From Olivibacter oleidegradans (GTDB lineage Bacteria > Bacteroidota > Bacteroidia > Sphingobacteriales > Sphingobacteriaceae), in the NCBI RefSeq assembly GCF_042432805.1, contig NZ_JBHLWO010000002.1, positions 372,001 to 436,000 on the forward strand: a stretch of DNA of 64,000 nt, in the 5' to 3' direction. Of the stretch, positions 52,221-62,548 are shown in pieces. The notes below the pieces were generated by a model. It did not search any database. It was not told the origin of the DNA and was given only the letters and a program-made list of their open reading frames with translations. Within the stretch, counting starts at the first letter, position 1; every line of letters starts with the position of its first letter. Made by a program: the position numbers and the translations under genes.

Positions 52221-52479
52221 CGAAGAAAGTACCTAGCATGTCTTGTCCTGTGTCTTGTTAAAATAGGCTGGTGGTTGTTTAATTCAAAAGAAATTCTTGA
52301 CTTTAAAGTTCGATGAAAGGACGCAAACAAGATAACGATTTACAAGCTAAACTTGAAATTTTTATGATAGTATGCGTCTCATTATTTGTCAAATATTAAA
52401 TCGTTTTTTTGAAAAAAAATTAAAAATTTAGTCTATAAAAATTAACTGCTTTACTCTTACCTATAAAAGACAATCTTAA

Positions 52480-53580
52480 ATGGGAAAGAAAAAGGCCGAA
52501 GATATTTTGAATGAGGATAAACCAGACGTGAACATGCCTAGCGATGATAAGCAGGCATCTTTGGCCAACGCGATTGTCGATACAGTAAAAAACGTCAAGA
52601 ATGCATCTTTTTCGGAAGAGGAAAATGTAGCGCTTTGGCATGAAATTCACCATACGATTGAGCCTCGGAAAAATACAACTCCCTCTCTACGAAAAGGCTT
52701 GGTGGCCGCTATCGTGCTTTTTCTGATCGGTGCTGCTCTTTACTTATATCATGTCAATATACCAGAGGTTGATATTCAAAAGGTTGCGATTATTAATAAA
52801 GGATACCTTTCGAAATCAGATGATGTGCAATTTATCAACGCTGAAAAAAAAACACGGGTGCTTCACGATACATTGGTTGTTTACAAACAATTTGTAAAAC
52901 AAGAGCATGTTTCACAAAACGAGCAGGTGGGTTATAATTCAATTGGCGTACCTTACGGAAAACGGAGTGAAATCGTTTTGGAAGACGGAACAAAAGTTTG
53001 GCTGAATGCCGGCTCCATATTAACGTTTCCTGAAAAATTTAACGAAAAAGACCGAGCCGTTTATCTGGAAGGTGAGGGTTATTTTGAGATTGCTAAAGAT
53101 GCCAACAGACCTTTCTTTGTCTTATCAGAGGTGATGAAAATACAGGTACTTGGTACGAGTTTCAATCTTAGTGCTTATGCCGATGATGATTATGTGTCGG
53201 TGCTTTTATTGACGGGGAATATCGCGTTGTTACCAAATGGAAATCAGTCTTTTGAACGCCGGATGCTAAAACCGGGGACAGAGGCTCGCTTCGGAAAAAG
53301 CCGACAAAAGCTGTTGATTCAACCGGCCTCTGAAAGCTCGATTTCATGGACTAATAGGAGATTGCTTTTGAATAGCATGAACTTAGAGGAGATGCTAAAG
53401 AAATTAGAGCGTTTCTATAATGCGGAAATTGAGCTGCCCAAGCCAGCCATCGAGGATGAAACCTTTTCAGGGAGCCTGGATCTGACTCAAACATTGCCTG
53501 AAGTGTTGCAAAATGTATTTGATGTTTCAAAATATACTGTCAATCAAATAGGAAGGAGGGTATACATCCAGACGAAGTAG
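52480..53580 (+). CDS. FecR-family anti-sigma factor, locus 2
   Basis: The 366-residue protein has a charged N-terminal cytoplasmic part longer than usual, a transmembrane helix (LVAAIVLFLIGAALYLYHV, near 75-93) and a periplasmic FecR domain (GKRSEIVLEDGTKVWLNAGSILTFPEKF, VYLEGEGYFEIAKDANRPFFV). It ends with a DUF4974 domain (NSMNLEEMLKKLERFYNAEIELP). The N-terminus lacks the usual YLxGxxSxEE pattern and instead has KKKAEDILNEDKPDVN, so its sigma contact may be different. It sits before SusC 2. Confidence 0.9.
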   Translation: MGKKKAEDILNEDKPDVNMPSDDKQASLANAIVDTVKNVKNASFSEEENVALWHEIHHTIEPRKNTTPSLRKGLVAAIVLFLIGAALYLYHVNIPEVDIQKVAIINKGYLSKSDDVQFINAEKKTRVLHDTLVVYKQFVKQEHVSQNEQVGYNSIGVPYGKRSEIVLEDGTKVWLNAGSILTFPEKFNEKDRAVYLEGEGYFEIAKDANRPFFVLSEVMKIQVLGTSFNLSAYADDDYVSVLLLTGNIALLPNGNQSFERRMLKPGTEARFGKSRQKLLIQPASESSISWTNRRLLLNSMNLEEMLKKLERFYNAEIELPKPAIEDETFSGSLDLTQTLPEVLQNVFDVSKYTVNQIGRRVYIQTK

Positions 53581-53676
53581 GATAATCAACCAAAAATTCA
53601 AATAGGGAAGGTGCTGCAACACCCCCCCGTTTACAAAAAATTAACTGGAATAATTAATTAATCGATCTACTAAAGT

Positions 53677-56600
53677 ATGAATTTTTTTTACACCTGCCAA
53701 TCACCACCCAAGCAGGTTAATACTGTCATTAAAATTTTTCGAATGTTAAAATTGGCTGCATTTTTAGTTTGCATTAACGTCATGGTAGTGCATGCTAACT
53801 CGTACTCCCAAGGTAAAATCAGTGTTCGAATTAAAAACGGTGCATTAAGCGATTTTTTTAAAGAAATTCAAACACAGACTAAATACGCTGTTTTTTACAG
53901 CGATAAGCTTGTCGCTGGTAAAAAAATCAATATCAATGCAAAGAACAAAGATTTACTACAAACACTGGATCAGGTGTTGAAAGACGCCGGCCTAAGTTAT
54001 ATGGTCTCAGGTAATCAGATCAGAATTCAGGCTCGAGCCATCGTACCGCTCCGGACTGGTGCTACACAAGATTCCGTACTTACTGTGAATGGGCGTGTAT
54101 TTGATACGAACGAACCTGCAAATCCGCTGATTGGGGTTTACGTCCGTAATAAACATCGCCAAGGAGGAACGACGACGGACGAAAATGGAAATTTCTCGTT
54201 GTCCGTTAACCAGGGCGATATTTTGGTGTTTACTTCTATGGGGTACCAAGCAGTAGAACGGAGGATTACGGGAAATGATGCAAATTTCAATGTCTTCTTA
54301 GAAGAAGACGTAGCATCGCTTGAAGAGGTTGTTGTTGTGGGGTATGGCACCCAGAAGAAAATCAATCTAACGGGAGCGGTAACTGCTATGACCGCTAAAG
54401 ACTTAGAAAGTAGGCCAATTACTAATGTTGGTCGCGGTATGCAGGGCATCCTACCCGGAGTTACCGTTAGGAATACAAACACAGTTCCAGGGGGAAACGC
54501 ACCGTCCATTCGAGTAAGAGGCATTGGTACTTGGGGAGATGCATCACCCTTAGTGGTCATAGATGGGATTCCCGGAGGCGATCTTAATATTTTGAATCCG
54601 GATGACATCGAAAGCATTTCGGTATTGAAAGATGCTGCTTCATCTTCGATATACGGTGTTAGAGGAGCAAACGGCGTGATATTAGTCACTACCAAAACCG
54701 GAAAGAAAGGCACGCCACCCAATATTTCGCTGAATAGTTATTATGGTATACAGACGCCAACGGCTTTACCGGAGTTTTTAGGCTCTCCTGAATTTATGGA
54801 ACTCCATAACGAAGCTACGCAAAATGCAGGGCAAACACCCGTTTACTCAGCTGAGCAAATTGAAATTGCCCGCAATGGATCCGATCCGAATTATTTCGCC
54901 AATACCAATTGGATAGAAGAAATTTACAAAGACAATGCGCCACAACAGAGCCATAATGTCAATATTAACGGTGGAGGCAACGATATGAGCTATTTCTTGT
55001 CTTATGGTTACCTAGGTGAAGGAGGTCTTGTGGTTGGCGATCAATTTAAAGCAAATAGGCATAATGTTCGCGCCCGTATTAATACGACGTTACTTGACCG
55101 ATTGAAGCTAGATGCTAATGTGGGCTACATTGATCGCGATGTACAAAGCAACGCCGGAGGTGATGGAGGACGCGCCCTACTGGCTTCAGCAACAAGTATC
55201 ACACCCCTTGTACCGGTTCGTTTTACAAATGGTAGCTGGGGCTATCATGGCGGTCAGGCTAACCCAGTGGCGATAGCAAATGATGGAGGATACAATGACT
55301 TCGGTTCGCAGGAAGTGACAGCCAATTTAAGCGCGACGTTAACGATTGCTGATGGTTTGGATATTAAGGGACAATATGGATTGGTTCGTTCGAATTCCAA
55401 ACGAACTGTATTAAGTTCGACTATAAACTATTATAGTCCGGATGATAATGAGCTTATTTATCAAACGAACTATCCAAACTCCATTAATGTGACTGATTAT
55501 ACGAATCTCTATCAGACCTTTATTGGTACGGCGAATTATACGAAAACTTTTAACGAAAAACATGAAGTAAACGGTTTACTGGGAGTTTCACAGGAAGAGA
55601 ATATCAATAATAGCTTTACAGCAAGTAGACAGAATCTCCCGGTAGATATTCCGTCTTTGAATCTTGGCGTTGATAATCCATTGAATAACAGCAGTGGTTA
55701 TCAATATGCATTGCAGTCTTTTTTTGGAAGGGCAAACTATGCATATGACAGCAAATATCTATTTGAAGGAAATTTTCGATATGACGGGTCTTCTCGTTTT
55801 GCGCCGGAAGTACGTTGGAATTGGTTTGGATCAGTTTCAGCAGGATGGGTGTTCTCTGAGGAGGATTTTTTTGATAAATGGCGAACGACCTTTCAAACTG
55901 CCAAACTGCGGATTTCTTATGGTACGCAAGGGAATGATCGTATAAGAAGAGGGGATACCGATCTCTATTATCCCTATATGTCTATTCTGGAACCTGCACA
56001 AGTTGGATCCAATAATCCTATCGGAAACCAACCGCGTATTGGTTATCGTCAAACGGAGTTTGCTAACCGTATTGTCACCTGGGAACAGGCCGAAAAATTC
56101 AATGTTGGTCTGGATTTAACCATGCTGAAGGGACGTTTCGACGTGACTGCGGATTACTTTATAAATAATACGAACGATATTCTGTTAAATCCGCCATTGC
56201 CGGATGTTATTGGTATGGGGACAAACTATCCTTCCCAAAATGCCGGCGCAGTACAAAATAAGGGTTGGGAAATTAACCTTGCTTGGCGCGATCAAATAGG
56301 TGAAGTCAAGTATGGCGTTAATCTCAATTTATCGGATGTTCGGAACAAGATTACGCGCTTAGACGATTATGCCCAAAACCTAAGTGACCGCGTGCGTTTA
56401 GTGGGATATCCTATCGATGCGTTATATGGCTTTATTGCAGAACGTATCGCTCAAATCGACGATTTCGACTTGATTGATGGAGAATATGTGCCGAAATTTC
56501 CGTTTCAGGCAGGAGATTTGGTAGCTCCTGGAGATCTGATCTATCGCCCAGCTAGCCCGGAAGATGAAGCCATTACGGTCGGTAAGGATCGACATGTATT

Positions 56601-57093
56601 AGGCAGTGATATTCCACGATATACGTACGGCTTTAGGGGAGATCTAGCTTGGAAAGGATTTGATTTCAGTTTTTTCTTACAAGGAGTGGGCAAGGCCGAT
56701 GGTTGGTTAACCGGTTCCGCTAGGCATCCTTTCATTAACAATAGCGCCATGCCTCAGCGAGTGCATTTAGACCGGTGGACACCTGAAAATCCAGATGCAA
56801 GTTATCCTCGTTTTGTATTCAATCGACAACATAACACCCGGTTGTCATCTTATTGGATAGAGAATGCAGCTTATCTGCGACTAAAAAATATCCAGTTGGG
56901 CTATACCTTACCGAGTCGGATTACCGAAAAATTTAGAGCCAGTAAGTTGCGCTTCTATGTGTCGGCGGAAAATCTTTTCACTTTGACCGATTTCTTTTAT
57001 GGGTACGATCCTGAAGCACCGGTAGCGCAAGGGGCTAATTTTTATCCACAACTAAAAACGTTTGTTGTAGGCTTGAACGTAAATTTTCGATAG
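53677..57093 (+). CDS. SusC/RagA-family TonB-linked outer-membrane transporter with STN domain, locus 2
   Basis: The 1138-residue protein has a signal peptide near LKLAAFLVCINVMVVHANSYSQ. An STN domain follows (GALSDFFKEIQTQTKYAVFYSDKLV, about 47-105), then a carboxypeptidase-like domain (LTVNGRVFDTNEPANPLIGVYVRN) and the plug (LEEVVVVGYGTQKKINLTGAVTAM, then SIYGVRGANGVILVTTK). The barrel ends in LKTFVVGLNVNFR. It has an extra Arg after the last Phe, so the terminal residue is not aromatic, which is unusual. Its STN domain fits control through FecR and the ECF sigma factor two genes upstream. Substrate unknown. Confidence 0.92.
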   Translation: MNFFYTCQSPPKQVNTVIKIFRMLKLAAFLVCINVMVVHANSYSQGKISVRIKNGALSDFFKEIQTQTKYAVFYSDKLVAGKKININAKNKDLLQTLDQVLKDAGLSYMVSGNQIRIQARAIVPLRTGATQDSVLTVNGRVFDTNEPANPLIGVYVRNKHRQGGTTTDENGNFSLSVNQGDILVFTSMGYQAVERRITGNDANFNVFLEEDVASLEEVVVVGYGTQKKINLTGAVTAMTAKDLESRPITNVGRGMQGILPGVTVRNTNTVPGGNAPSIRVRGIGTWGDASPLVVIDGIPGGDLNILNPDDIESISVLKDAASSSIYGVRGANGVILVTTKTGKKGTPPNISLNSYYGIQTPTALPEFLGSPEFMELHNEATQNAGQTPVYSAEQIEIARNGSDPNYFANTNWIEEIYKDNAPQQSHNVNINGGGNDMSYFLSYGYLGEGGLVVGDQFKANRHNVRARINTTLLDRLKLDANVGYIDRDVQSNAGGDGGRALLASATSITPLVPVRFTNGSWGYHGGQANPVAIANDGGYNDFGSQEVTANLSATLTIADGLDIKGQYGLVRSNSKRTVLSSTINYYSPDDNELIYQTNYPNSINVTDYTNLYQTFIGTANYTKTFNEKHEVNGLLGVSQEENINNSFTASRQNLPVDIPSLNLGVDNPLNNSSGYQYALQSFFGRANYAYDSKYLFEGNFRYDGSSRFAPEVRWNWFGSVSAGWVFSEEDFFDKWRTTFQTAKLRISYGTQGNDRIRRGDTDLYYPYMSILEPAQVGSNNPIGNQPRIGYRQTEFANRIVTWEQAEKFNVGLDLTMLKGRFDVTADYFINNTNDILLNPPLPDVIGMGTNYPSQNAGAVQNKGWEINLAWRDQIGEVKYGVNLNLSDVRNKITRLDDYAQNLSDRVRLVGYPIDALYGFIAERIAQIDDFDLIDGEYVPKFPFQAGDLVAPGDLIYRPASPEDEAITVGKDRHVLGSDIPRYTYGFRGDLAWKGFDFSFFLQGVGKADGWLTGSARHPFINNSAMPQRVHLDRWTPENPDASYPRFVFNRQHNTRLSSYWIENAAYLRLKNIQLGYTLPSRITEKFRASKLRFYVSAENLFTLTDFFYGYDPEAPVAQGANFYPQLKTFVVGLNVNFR

Positions 57094-57111
57094 CAAAAAA
57101 ATAGTTAAAAA

Positions 57112-58785
57112 ATGAAGAGCTTAATGATCAGGCAGTGCGTATACTATACAGGGATACTGGTATGTTTTTTCAGTATTACCGGATGTAAAGATTATTTAGA
57201 CCGTGAACCTTTGGATGCAATACCGAATGAGCGCTACTGGAAAAATACAGAGCAGCTCGAAATGGCAATGACGGCTATTTTTTCACGGGTAAAAGCAAAG
57301 AATACTGTTGATATGGAGAATATGGGCGAGAACACCATGTGGCCTTCTACAAATCAATATAAGGATATCGGTTCGGGAGTGTTTCCGGTTACACAACCGA
57401 CAGTAAATGATGAATGGCGTAATATGTATCGAGACATTCGTGAGTCTAATACTTTTCTGGCAAATTATCGAACTGCAGCAGAGACAAGCCCTGGCGCGAA
57501 CGAGCTGCTGGCAGCGGAGGTCAGGGTACTAAGAGCGCTTGCCTATAGTTTCGTCGTTTCTTTCTGGGGCGATGTTCCATTAGTTTTGAGGCCTTTAGAG
57601 CTTGGCGATGAAGAGGTGTATGGAGAACGTACGCCCCGTGAGGAAGTCGTGGATTTTATATTGGCAGATTTAGATAGCGCGGCAGCCATTCTGTCACCGA
57701 CAATTCCGACAGGTAATCGCTTAGGAAGAATAAATAAAGGAGCCGCACTTGCTTTAAAGGCACGTATTGCCTTGGCGGAAGGGCGATACGATGTAGCTGA
57801 AGAGGCGGCGAAAGCTGTAATGGATTTGGGTGTGTATCGCTTGTATAGCAATGGTAATCCAGCAACATCTTATTGGGAATTGTTCACCAATGCCGGTAAA
57901 TTGGCCAACGGCCGTAACCAAGAGACCATCCTTGCACGGCTACATCTAATGGATATCATTATGCATAACCTTAGTAGGGAGATCCAAGTACCCGATCAGT
58001 CGGCACGTTTTGTACCAACACGCTCGTTGGTGGATTCTTACCTATGTACCGACGGTTTGCCAATCAATAAATCGCCTATGTACCAAGATAGTACCTACGA
58101 AAGTATTTTTCGAAATCGCGATCCTCGAATGACGCAAACGATTTTGGTTCCAGGCGATACCTGGGGAGGGCGTTATGACGGCAGACCGATTAATGAGAAC
58201 GATAATCCAAGTGTTTTCATGCGACCGAAATTCAATCAAGATGGCCGTGGTTGTATGACTACGACAGGTTATTATTATAAGAAATATGTGACACCTTCAG
58301 CTGTTGGACTGGTTGGAAGGGACGACAATGATATTCATTTAATACGATATGCTGAGGTTCTGTTGACGTATGCGGAAGCCCGCTTTGAGCAGGGGAAATT
58401 GACCCAGGAAGATTTAGATAGGTCTATAAATCTTCTTCGAGACAGGGTAGGTATGGTTCATATGGATTTAGGCTTTATGGCCGCTAACGGCCTGGATGTT
58501 CGCACAGAAATCCGGCGCGAACGGCGTGTGGAGTTGGCATTGGAAGGACAGCGCTATTTTGATGTAAGAAGGTGGAAAGAGGGTGAACGATTGGCTGCAC
58601 CCATTGAAGGAGTAAAAGCCACATGGTTTCCTGAATTGTCACGCGGTTCTTTCCGTATCAGTCCAGAAGGGTATTTGCAAGCGCAATGGAATAGGCGCTT
58701 TGAAGATCCGAAAAATTATTTATGGCCGATTCCGCAGCCACAACTTGATCGGAATCCCAAGTTGGGGCAGAATCCTGGATGGTAA
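57112..58785 (+). CDS. SusD/RagB-family outer-membrane lipoprotein, locus 2
   Basis: The 557-residue protein starts with a lipoprotein signal (GILVCFFSITGCKDYLDREP, lipobox Cys near 25). It shows SusD marks: YRDIRESNTFLANYR, EVRVLRALAYSFVVSFWGDVPLVLRP, GRINKGAALALKARIALAEGRYDVAEEAA, IHLIRYAEVLLTYAEARFEQGKLT, RRERRVELALEGQRYFDVRRWKEGE and the end LWPIPQPQLDRNPKLGQNPGW. It pairs with SusC 2 (18-base gap). It differs from the other two SusD proteins in the window, which share a GCCGFFQP motif that is missing here. Confidence 0.93.
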   Translation: MKSLMIRQCVYYTGILVCFFSITGCKDYLDREPLDAIPNERYWKNTEQLEMAMTAIFSRVKAKNTVDMENMGENTMWPSTNQYKDIGSGVFPVTQPTVNDEWRNMYRDIRESNTFLANYRTAAETSPGANELLAAEVRVLRALAYSFVVSFWGDVPLVLRPLELGDEEVYGERTPREEVVDFILADLDSAAAILSPTIPTGNRLGRINKGAALALKARIALAEGRYDVAEEAAKAVMDLGVYRLYSNGNPATSYWELFTNAGKLANGRNQETILARLHLMDIIMHNLSREIQVPDQSARFVPTRSLVDSYLCTDGLPINKSPMYQDSTYESIFRNRDPRMTQTILVPGDTWGGRYDGRPINENDNPSVFMRPKFNQDGRGCMTTTGYYYKKYVTPSAVGLVGRDDNDIHLIRYAEVLLTYAEARFEQGKLTQEDLDRSINLLRDRVGMVHMDLGFMAANGLDVRTEIRRERRVELALEGQRYFDVRRWKEGERLAAPIEGVKATWFPELSRGSFRISPEGYLQAQWNRRFEDPKNYLWPIPQPQLDRNPKLGQNPGW

Positions 58786-58793
58786 TAATTTAA

Positions 58794-58838
58794 AAACAGG
58801 TCGGAGCAGCGCTAAAACGCCCCGACCTGTTTTTTTTC
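58794..58838 (+). terminator. Terminator after SusCD locus 2
   Basis: A stem of about 10 bp (AACAGGTCGG with CCGACCTGTT) around a 17-base loop that can itself form a small stem, followed by eight T. A clear rho-independent terminator 9 bases after the SusD stop. Confidence 0.85.
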
Positions 58839-58920
58839 TGCGGTAGACTTTATGTTTTTAAGTTTCCACCAATAAACATATAGGAAAAGATAACCGTATG
58901 TTGGATAAAAGCGATTTGTC

Positions 58921-58950
58921 TTGCATGCGATGATAAAATCGCTATATTTG
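58921..58950 (+). promoter_or_regulatory. Possible promoter upstream of the third SusC
   Basis: TTG at 58921-58923 and TATATTTG at 58943-58950 are 19 bases apart and match the Bacteroidota form except for a shortened -33 box. It lies 309 bases before the SusC start, so the leader would be long. The rest of the 58839-59258 gap shows no gene. Confidence 0.45.
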
Positions 58951-59258
58951 TTTTCGTCAGATTCTACTGATATAACCAATTATGCCTGGTATTGACTACG
59001 GGATAAAGCAATAGTAAAATGTCGTATTCGAAGTTTTGCTGATTGTTCAACAAGGATTTTATGATATGGGTTAAAAGGAAATAACTTTTCCAATGAACAG
59101 CTATGTCCATAAAAACCATTTGAGTGAGTTTGAATCGTGTAAATTAACACAAATACATTGTTATTTATTGATTTTAAGAAAGGAGGTTAATTAAGCAACA
59201 AGAAAGTTCGGTACTAAAACTCAATTCAAACATTTTATCACTTATAAGCTCAAACCGT

Positions 59259-62200
59259 ATGAACAAAACACATTTTAGATCCCGTAGCGTTAAATGGACC
59301 TACATGGGAACTTTATTTCTCTTTTGTCTATTTAACTTTTCATTCGTGGTTGCGAGTAATTACTCGCTCCATCAACAGCAAGATTTTGTGATTAAAGGAA
59401 TTGTAAATGATAATGCGGAACCGCCCAATCCCATCCCGGGAGTCAGCATTCGCGTAAAAGGAAGCAGTAAGGCAACTGCATCCGATGTAAATGGTACCTT
59501 TACCTTGTCTGTAAAAAAAGGTGATGTGCTTGTATTTACCTCGGTTGGTTATCAGGCCCGTGAACTTGTCGTTAGTAATCAAACTAGCTTAAATGTAACC
59601 CTTAATCAAGATTTAAACACTTTGGAAGAAGTGGTTTTAACCGGGTATTCAACCCAGGTTAAAAAAGATATTACGGGTGCCGTTTCAGTCGTTAATGTTA
59701 AAGAACTCACTAAAGTTCAGGCGCCTAACGTAGCACAACAATTGCAGGGTAGGGCGGCAGGTGTTACCGTAACCAGCAATAACACACCTGGTGGTGAAGC
59801 TACTGTTCGGGTACGTGGCTTTAGCACCATCAATAATAACGATCCCCTTTATATTATTGACGGTGTGCCAACGAAAGGTGGATTGAATAGCATTAATCCA
59901 AATAATATCGAATCGATGCAAGTACTGAAGGATGCTTCCTCTACCTCCATCTACGGGTCGCGTGCAGCCAACGGTGTCATTATCATTACCACCAAAAAGG
60001 GGAGTGCCGGTGATTCCAGAATAACTTTTGACACACGGGTAGGGGTACAAACCGGTCATGTAAATTTAGGCCTAATTAAAGATCCCTTGCAATTTGGCCA
60101 ACTGCTATGGACGCAACGTCGAAATGCAGGCATCCTGACCAATGGCAATCCATCGCATCAACAGTATGGTAACGGCCCCAATCCGGTTGTACCGGATTAT
60201 ATCCTGGCAGGCTCCAGTTATGGCTTATTCGAGGGAGATCCCCGTGTTGATCCTTCCTTGTACAGTTATAACGCGGATAATTTTTATCAAATTGTCCGGG
60301 CTAATAAGGAAGGCACTGACTGGCATAAAGAAATATTAAGACCAGCCATTGTTCAAGAATATAACCTAGGAGCTACAGGAGGATCCGATAAGGGTCGCTA
60401 TGCCTTATCACTCAATTACTTAAACCAGGAAGGGGTGTTGGAACATACATCATTCGATCGGTATTCACTTCGTTCCAATACCGAATTTAATATTAAGAAA
60501 ATCATTCGCTTGGGAGAAAATCTGGAAGTAAGTTATACCCAGAATAAAGGGTATTATTACAATAATGGAACAGCAAGTTCAACCAACAATCAAGATGGCA
60601 ATCCCATTGGAAACGGTTATCGGATTCCATCTATTATACCTGTTTACGATATCATGGGGAATTTTGCAGCAACGCGAGCTGCAGGCTTAGGACCAGCGAC
60701 TAATCCACTTGCTCAGTTATATCGCACAAAAGACAATCAAGCCAAAACGTTGAGAGCATTTGGCAATGTTTTCGCGGAAGTGGATATTATCGAGGGTTTG
60801 ACCGGTCGTACAAGCTTAGGGTTTGACTATACGAACACCAACCGAGTGAATTATGTATTGATGGATCGGGAAGAGGCGGAAATTGAGGCGGCAAACTCCA
60901 TGACTAAAGCGAATATCAATGATATCAACTTAACGTGGACGAATACATTAAATTACAAAAAAGTATTTAATGATATACACAGCCTAAATATTCTGGCGGG
61001 TACCGAAGCAATAAAAGGATTCGGTGAAGACTTCTCAGCAGTCAGGACAACCTATTTTTCGGAGGATCCGGATTTTATGGATCTTAATTCGGGAACAGCC
61101 GGGATCAACAATAGTGGTAGCCGATACGAATGGGCGCTGTTTTCAATATTTGGAAAAGTGAATTACAGCCTTAAGGATAAATATTTGCTGGAAGCGACTG
61201 TAAGAAGAGATGGCTCGAGTCGATTCGGTAGTAATAACCGCTATGGTACGTTCCCCGCATTTAGCGGCGGTTGGCGGATTTCTCAAGAAAGCTTCTTGTC
61301 GGAATTAAAATGGTTGGATAATTTGATGATTCGCGCAGGCTGGGGACAAACCGGTAACCAAGAAATCGGGAACTATAACGGGTTTAATACTTATCGCTCC
61401 TCGCTTAATTTATCTTCTTATGCCATTAACGGATCAAACAATGCAGTTAAGCCCGGATTTGATACGGATGCTTTCGGAAATCCTGATGCAAAATGGGAAA
61501 CCACGACGCAAACCAATATCGGTTTAGATATGACGATCTTAAAGGGAATGCTTGGCTTTAATTTGGATGTTTATAATCGAACCACATCCGATATGTTATA
61601 CCAATTGGCATTGCCTGCAACGCAAGGAACGGCAACCGTGCCCTTTGTTAATGTAGGCGAAATGAACAACAAGGGGATTGATTTCGCAGTGAACTTCCAG
61701 AATAATACAAGCAAAGATTTCACCTATGGTATTAGTGCTAATATTTCGGCTTATAAAAACAAGGTCGTTAAGTTGAACAACAATGAATCTGCTATCTTGC
61801 TAGGTCCGAATATCAGAAGTTATGTTTGGACACGGTCAACCGTAGACCAACCCTTGTATTCCTTTTATGGTCACGTAATCGATGGAATTTATCAAAATGA
61901 GCAAGATTTAGCGAATGGCCCTGCGTATCCCGGTTATGCCGCAGTGGGGAAATACAAATATAGAGATTTAGATGGAGATAACGTAATTACCGATAATGAC
62001 CGCACTTTTATTGGAAATCCGCATCCCGACTTTACGTATGGATTGAACATTAATTTAGGTTATAAGAATTTTGATCTTTCTGCATTTTTTCAAGGGGTTC
62101 AGGGAAATGATATTCTAAACATGGTAAAACGATGGGTTGATTTCAATAACCAAGCCGGTAATCGCAGCTTACGCATGCTTAATGATTCATGGACTCCTGA

Positions 62201-62531
62201 AAATCCTGATGCCGTATTACCGATATTGGATGCCAATGATAGTAGAAGTCAACAACCATCATCCTATTTTATTGAAAATGGTTCTTACTTCCGCTTAAAA
62301 AATCTGACCCTGGGCTACACTTTTCCTGCTGATCTTTTACAGAAATTAGGATTGCAAAGTGCTAGGATATATGTGCAAGGGCAGAACCTGTTTACTATCA
62401 CTGATTACTCCGGTATTGATCCTGAAATCACATCGGTGGGTTCAACGCCAGGTACCACTACATTGGGTGTTGACCAAGGGAATTATCCATTAGCTAAAAT
62501 GTATCAGTTAGGAATAAATGTTGGATTCTAA
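59259..62531 (+). CDS. SusC/RagA-family TonB-linked outer-membrane transporter, locus 3 (no STN domain)
   Basis: The 1090-residue protein goes from its signal peptide (TLFLFCLFNFSFVVASNYS) straight into the carboxypeptidase-like domain (DFVIKGIVNDNAEPPNPIPGVSIRVKG), without the STN domain of the other two. The plug (LEEVVLTGYSTQVKKDITGAVSVVN, SIYGSRAANGVIIITTKKG) and a barrel ending in MYQLGINVGF follow. Many segments (IPVYDIMGNFA, YYFI ENGSYFRLKN-type, YSGIDPE) are close to those of locus 1, so the two are paralogues. Without STN and without a sigma/FecR pair nearby, it must be controlled in another way. It is followed by its SusD after 17 bases. Confidence 0.93.
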   Translation: MNKTHFRSRSVKWTYMGTLFLFCLFNFSFVVASNYSLHQQQDFVIKGIVNDNAEPPNPIPGVSIRVKGSSKATASDVNGTFTLSVKKGDVLVFTSVGYQARELVVSNQTSLNVTLNQDLNTLEEVVLTGYSTQVKKDITGAVSVVNVKELTKVQAPNVAQQLQGRAAGVTVTSNNTPGGEATVRVRGFSTINNNDPLYIIDGVPTKGGLNSINPNNIESMQVLKDASSTSIYGSRAANGVIIITTKKGSAGDSRITFDTRVGVQTGHVNLGLIKDPLQFGQLLWTQRRNAGILTNGNPSHQQYGNGPNPVVPDYILAGSSYGLFEGDPRVDPSLYSYNADNFYQIVRANKEGTDWHKEILRPAIVQEYNLGATGGSDKGRYALSLNYLNQEGVLEHTSFDRYSLRSNTEFNIKKIIRLGENLEVSYTQNKGYYYNNGTASSTNNQDGNPIGNGYRIPSIIPVYDIMGNFAATRAAGLGPATNPLAQLYRTKDNQAKTLRAFGNVFAEVDIIEGLTGRTSLGFDYTNTNRVNYVLMDREEAEIEAANSMTKANINDINLTWTNTLNYKKVFNDIHSLNILAGTEAIKGFGEDFSAVRTTYFSEDPDFMDLNSGTAGINNSGSRYEWALFSIFGKVNYSLKDKYLLEATVRRDGSSRFGSNNRYGTFPAFSGGWRISQESFLSELKWLDNLMIRAGWGQTGNQEIGNYNGFNTYRSSLNLSSYAINGSNNAVKPGFDTDAFGNPDAKWETTTQTNIGLDMTILKGMLGFNLDVYNRTTSDMLYQLALPATQGTATVPFVNVGEMNNKGIDFAVNFQNNTSKDFTYGISANISAYKNKVVKLNNNESAILLGPNIRSYVWTRSTVDQPLYSFYGHVIDGIYQNEQDLANGPAYPGYAAVGKYKYRDLDGDNVITDNDRTFIGNPHPDFTYGLNINLGYKNFDLSAFFQGVQGNDILNMVKRWVDFNNQAGNRSLRMLNDSWTPENPDAVLPILDANDSRSQQPSSYFIENGSYFRLKNLTLGYTFPADLLQKLGLQSARIYVQGQNLFTITDYSGIDPEITSVGSTPGTTTLGVDQGNYPLAKMYQLGINVGF

Positions 62532-62548
62532 GGAATAAAAAGCATATT

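Noticed and set aside
52089..52316. 75-codon plus-strand frame between sigma and FecR genes
   Set aside because: It is formed by reading through the inverted repeat and the direct repeats; the repeated protein words are a by-product of the DNA repeats.
53612..53630. Small GGTG/CACC hairpin in the SusC 2 leader
   Set aside because: Only four base pairs; could be chance.
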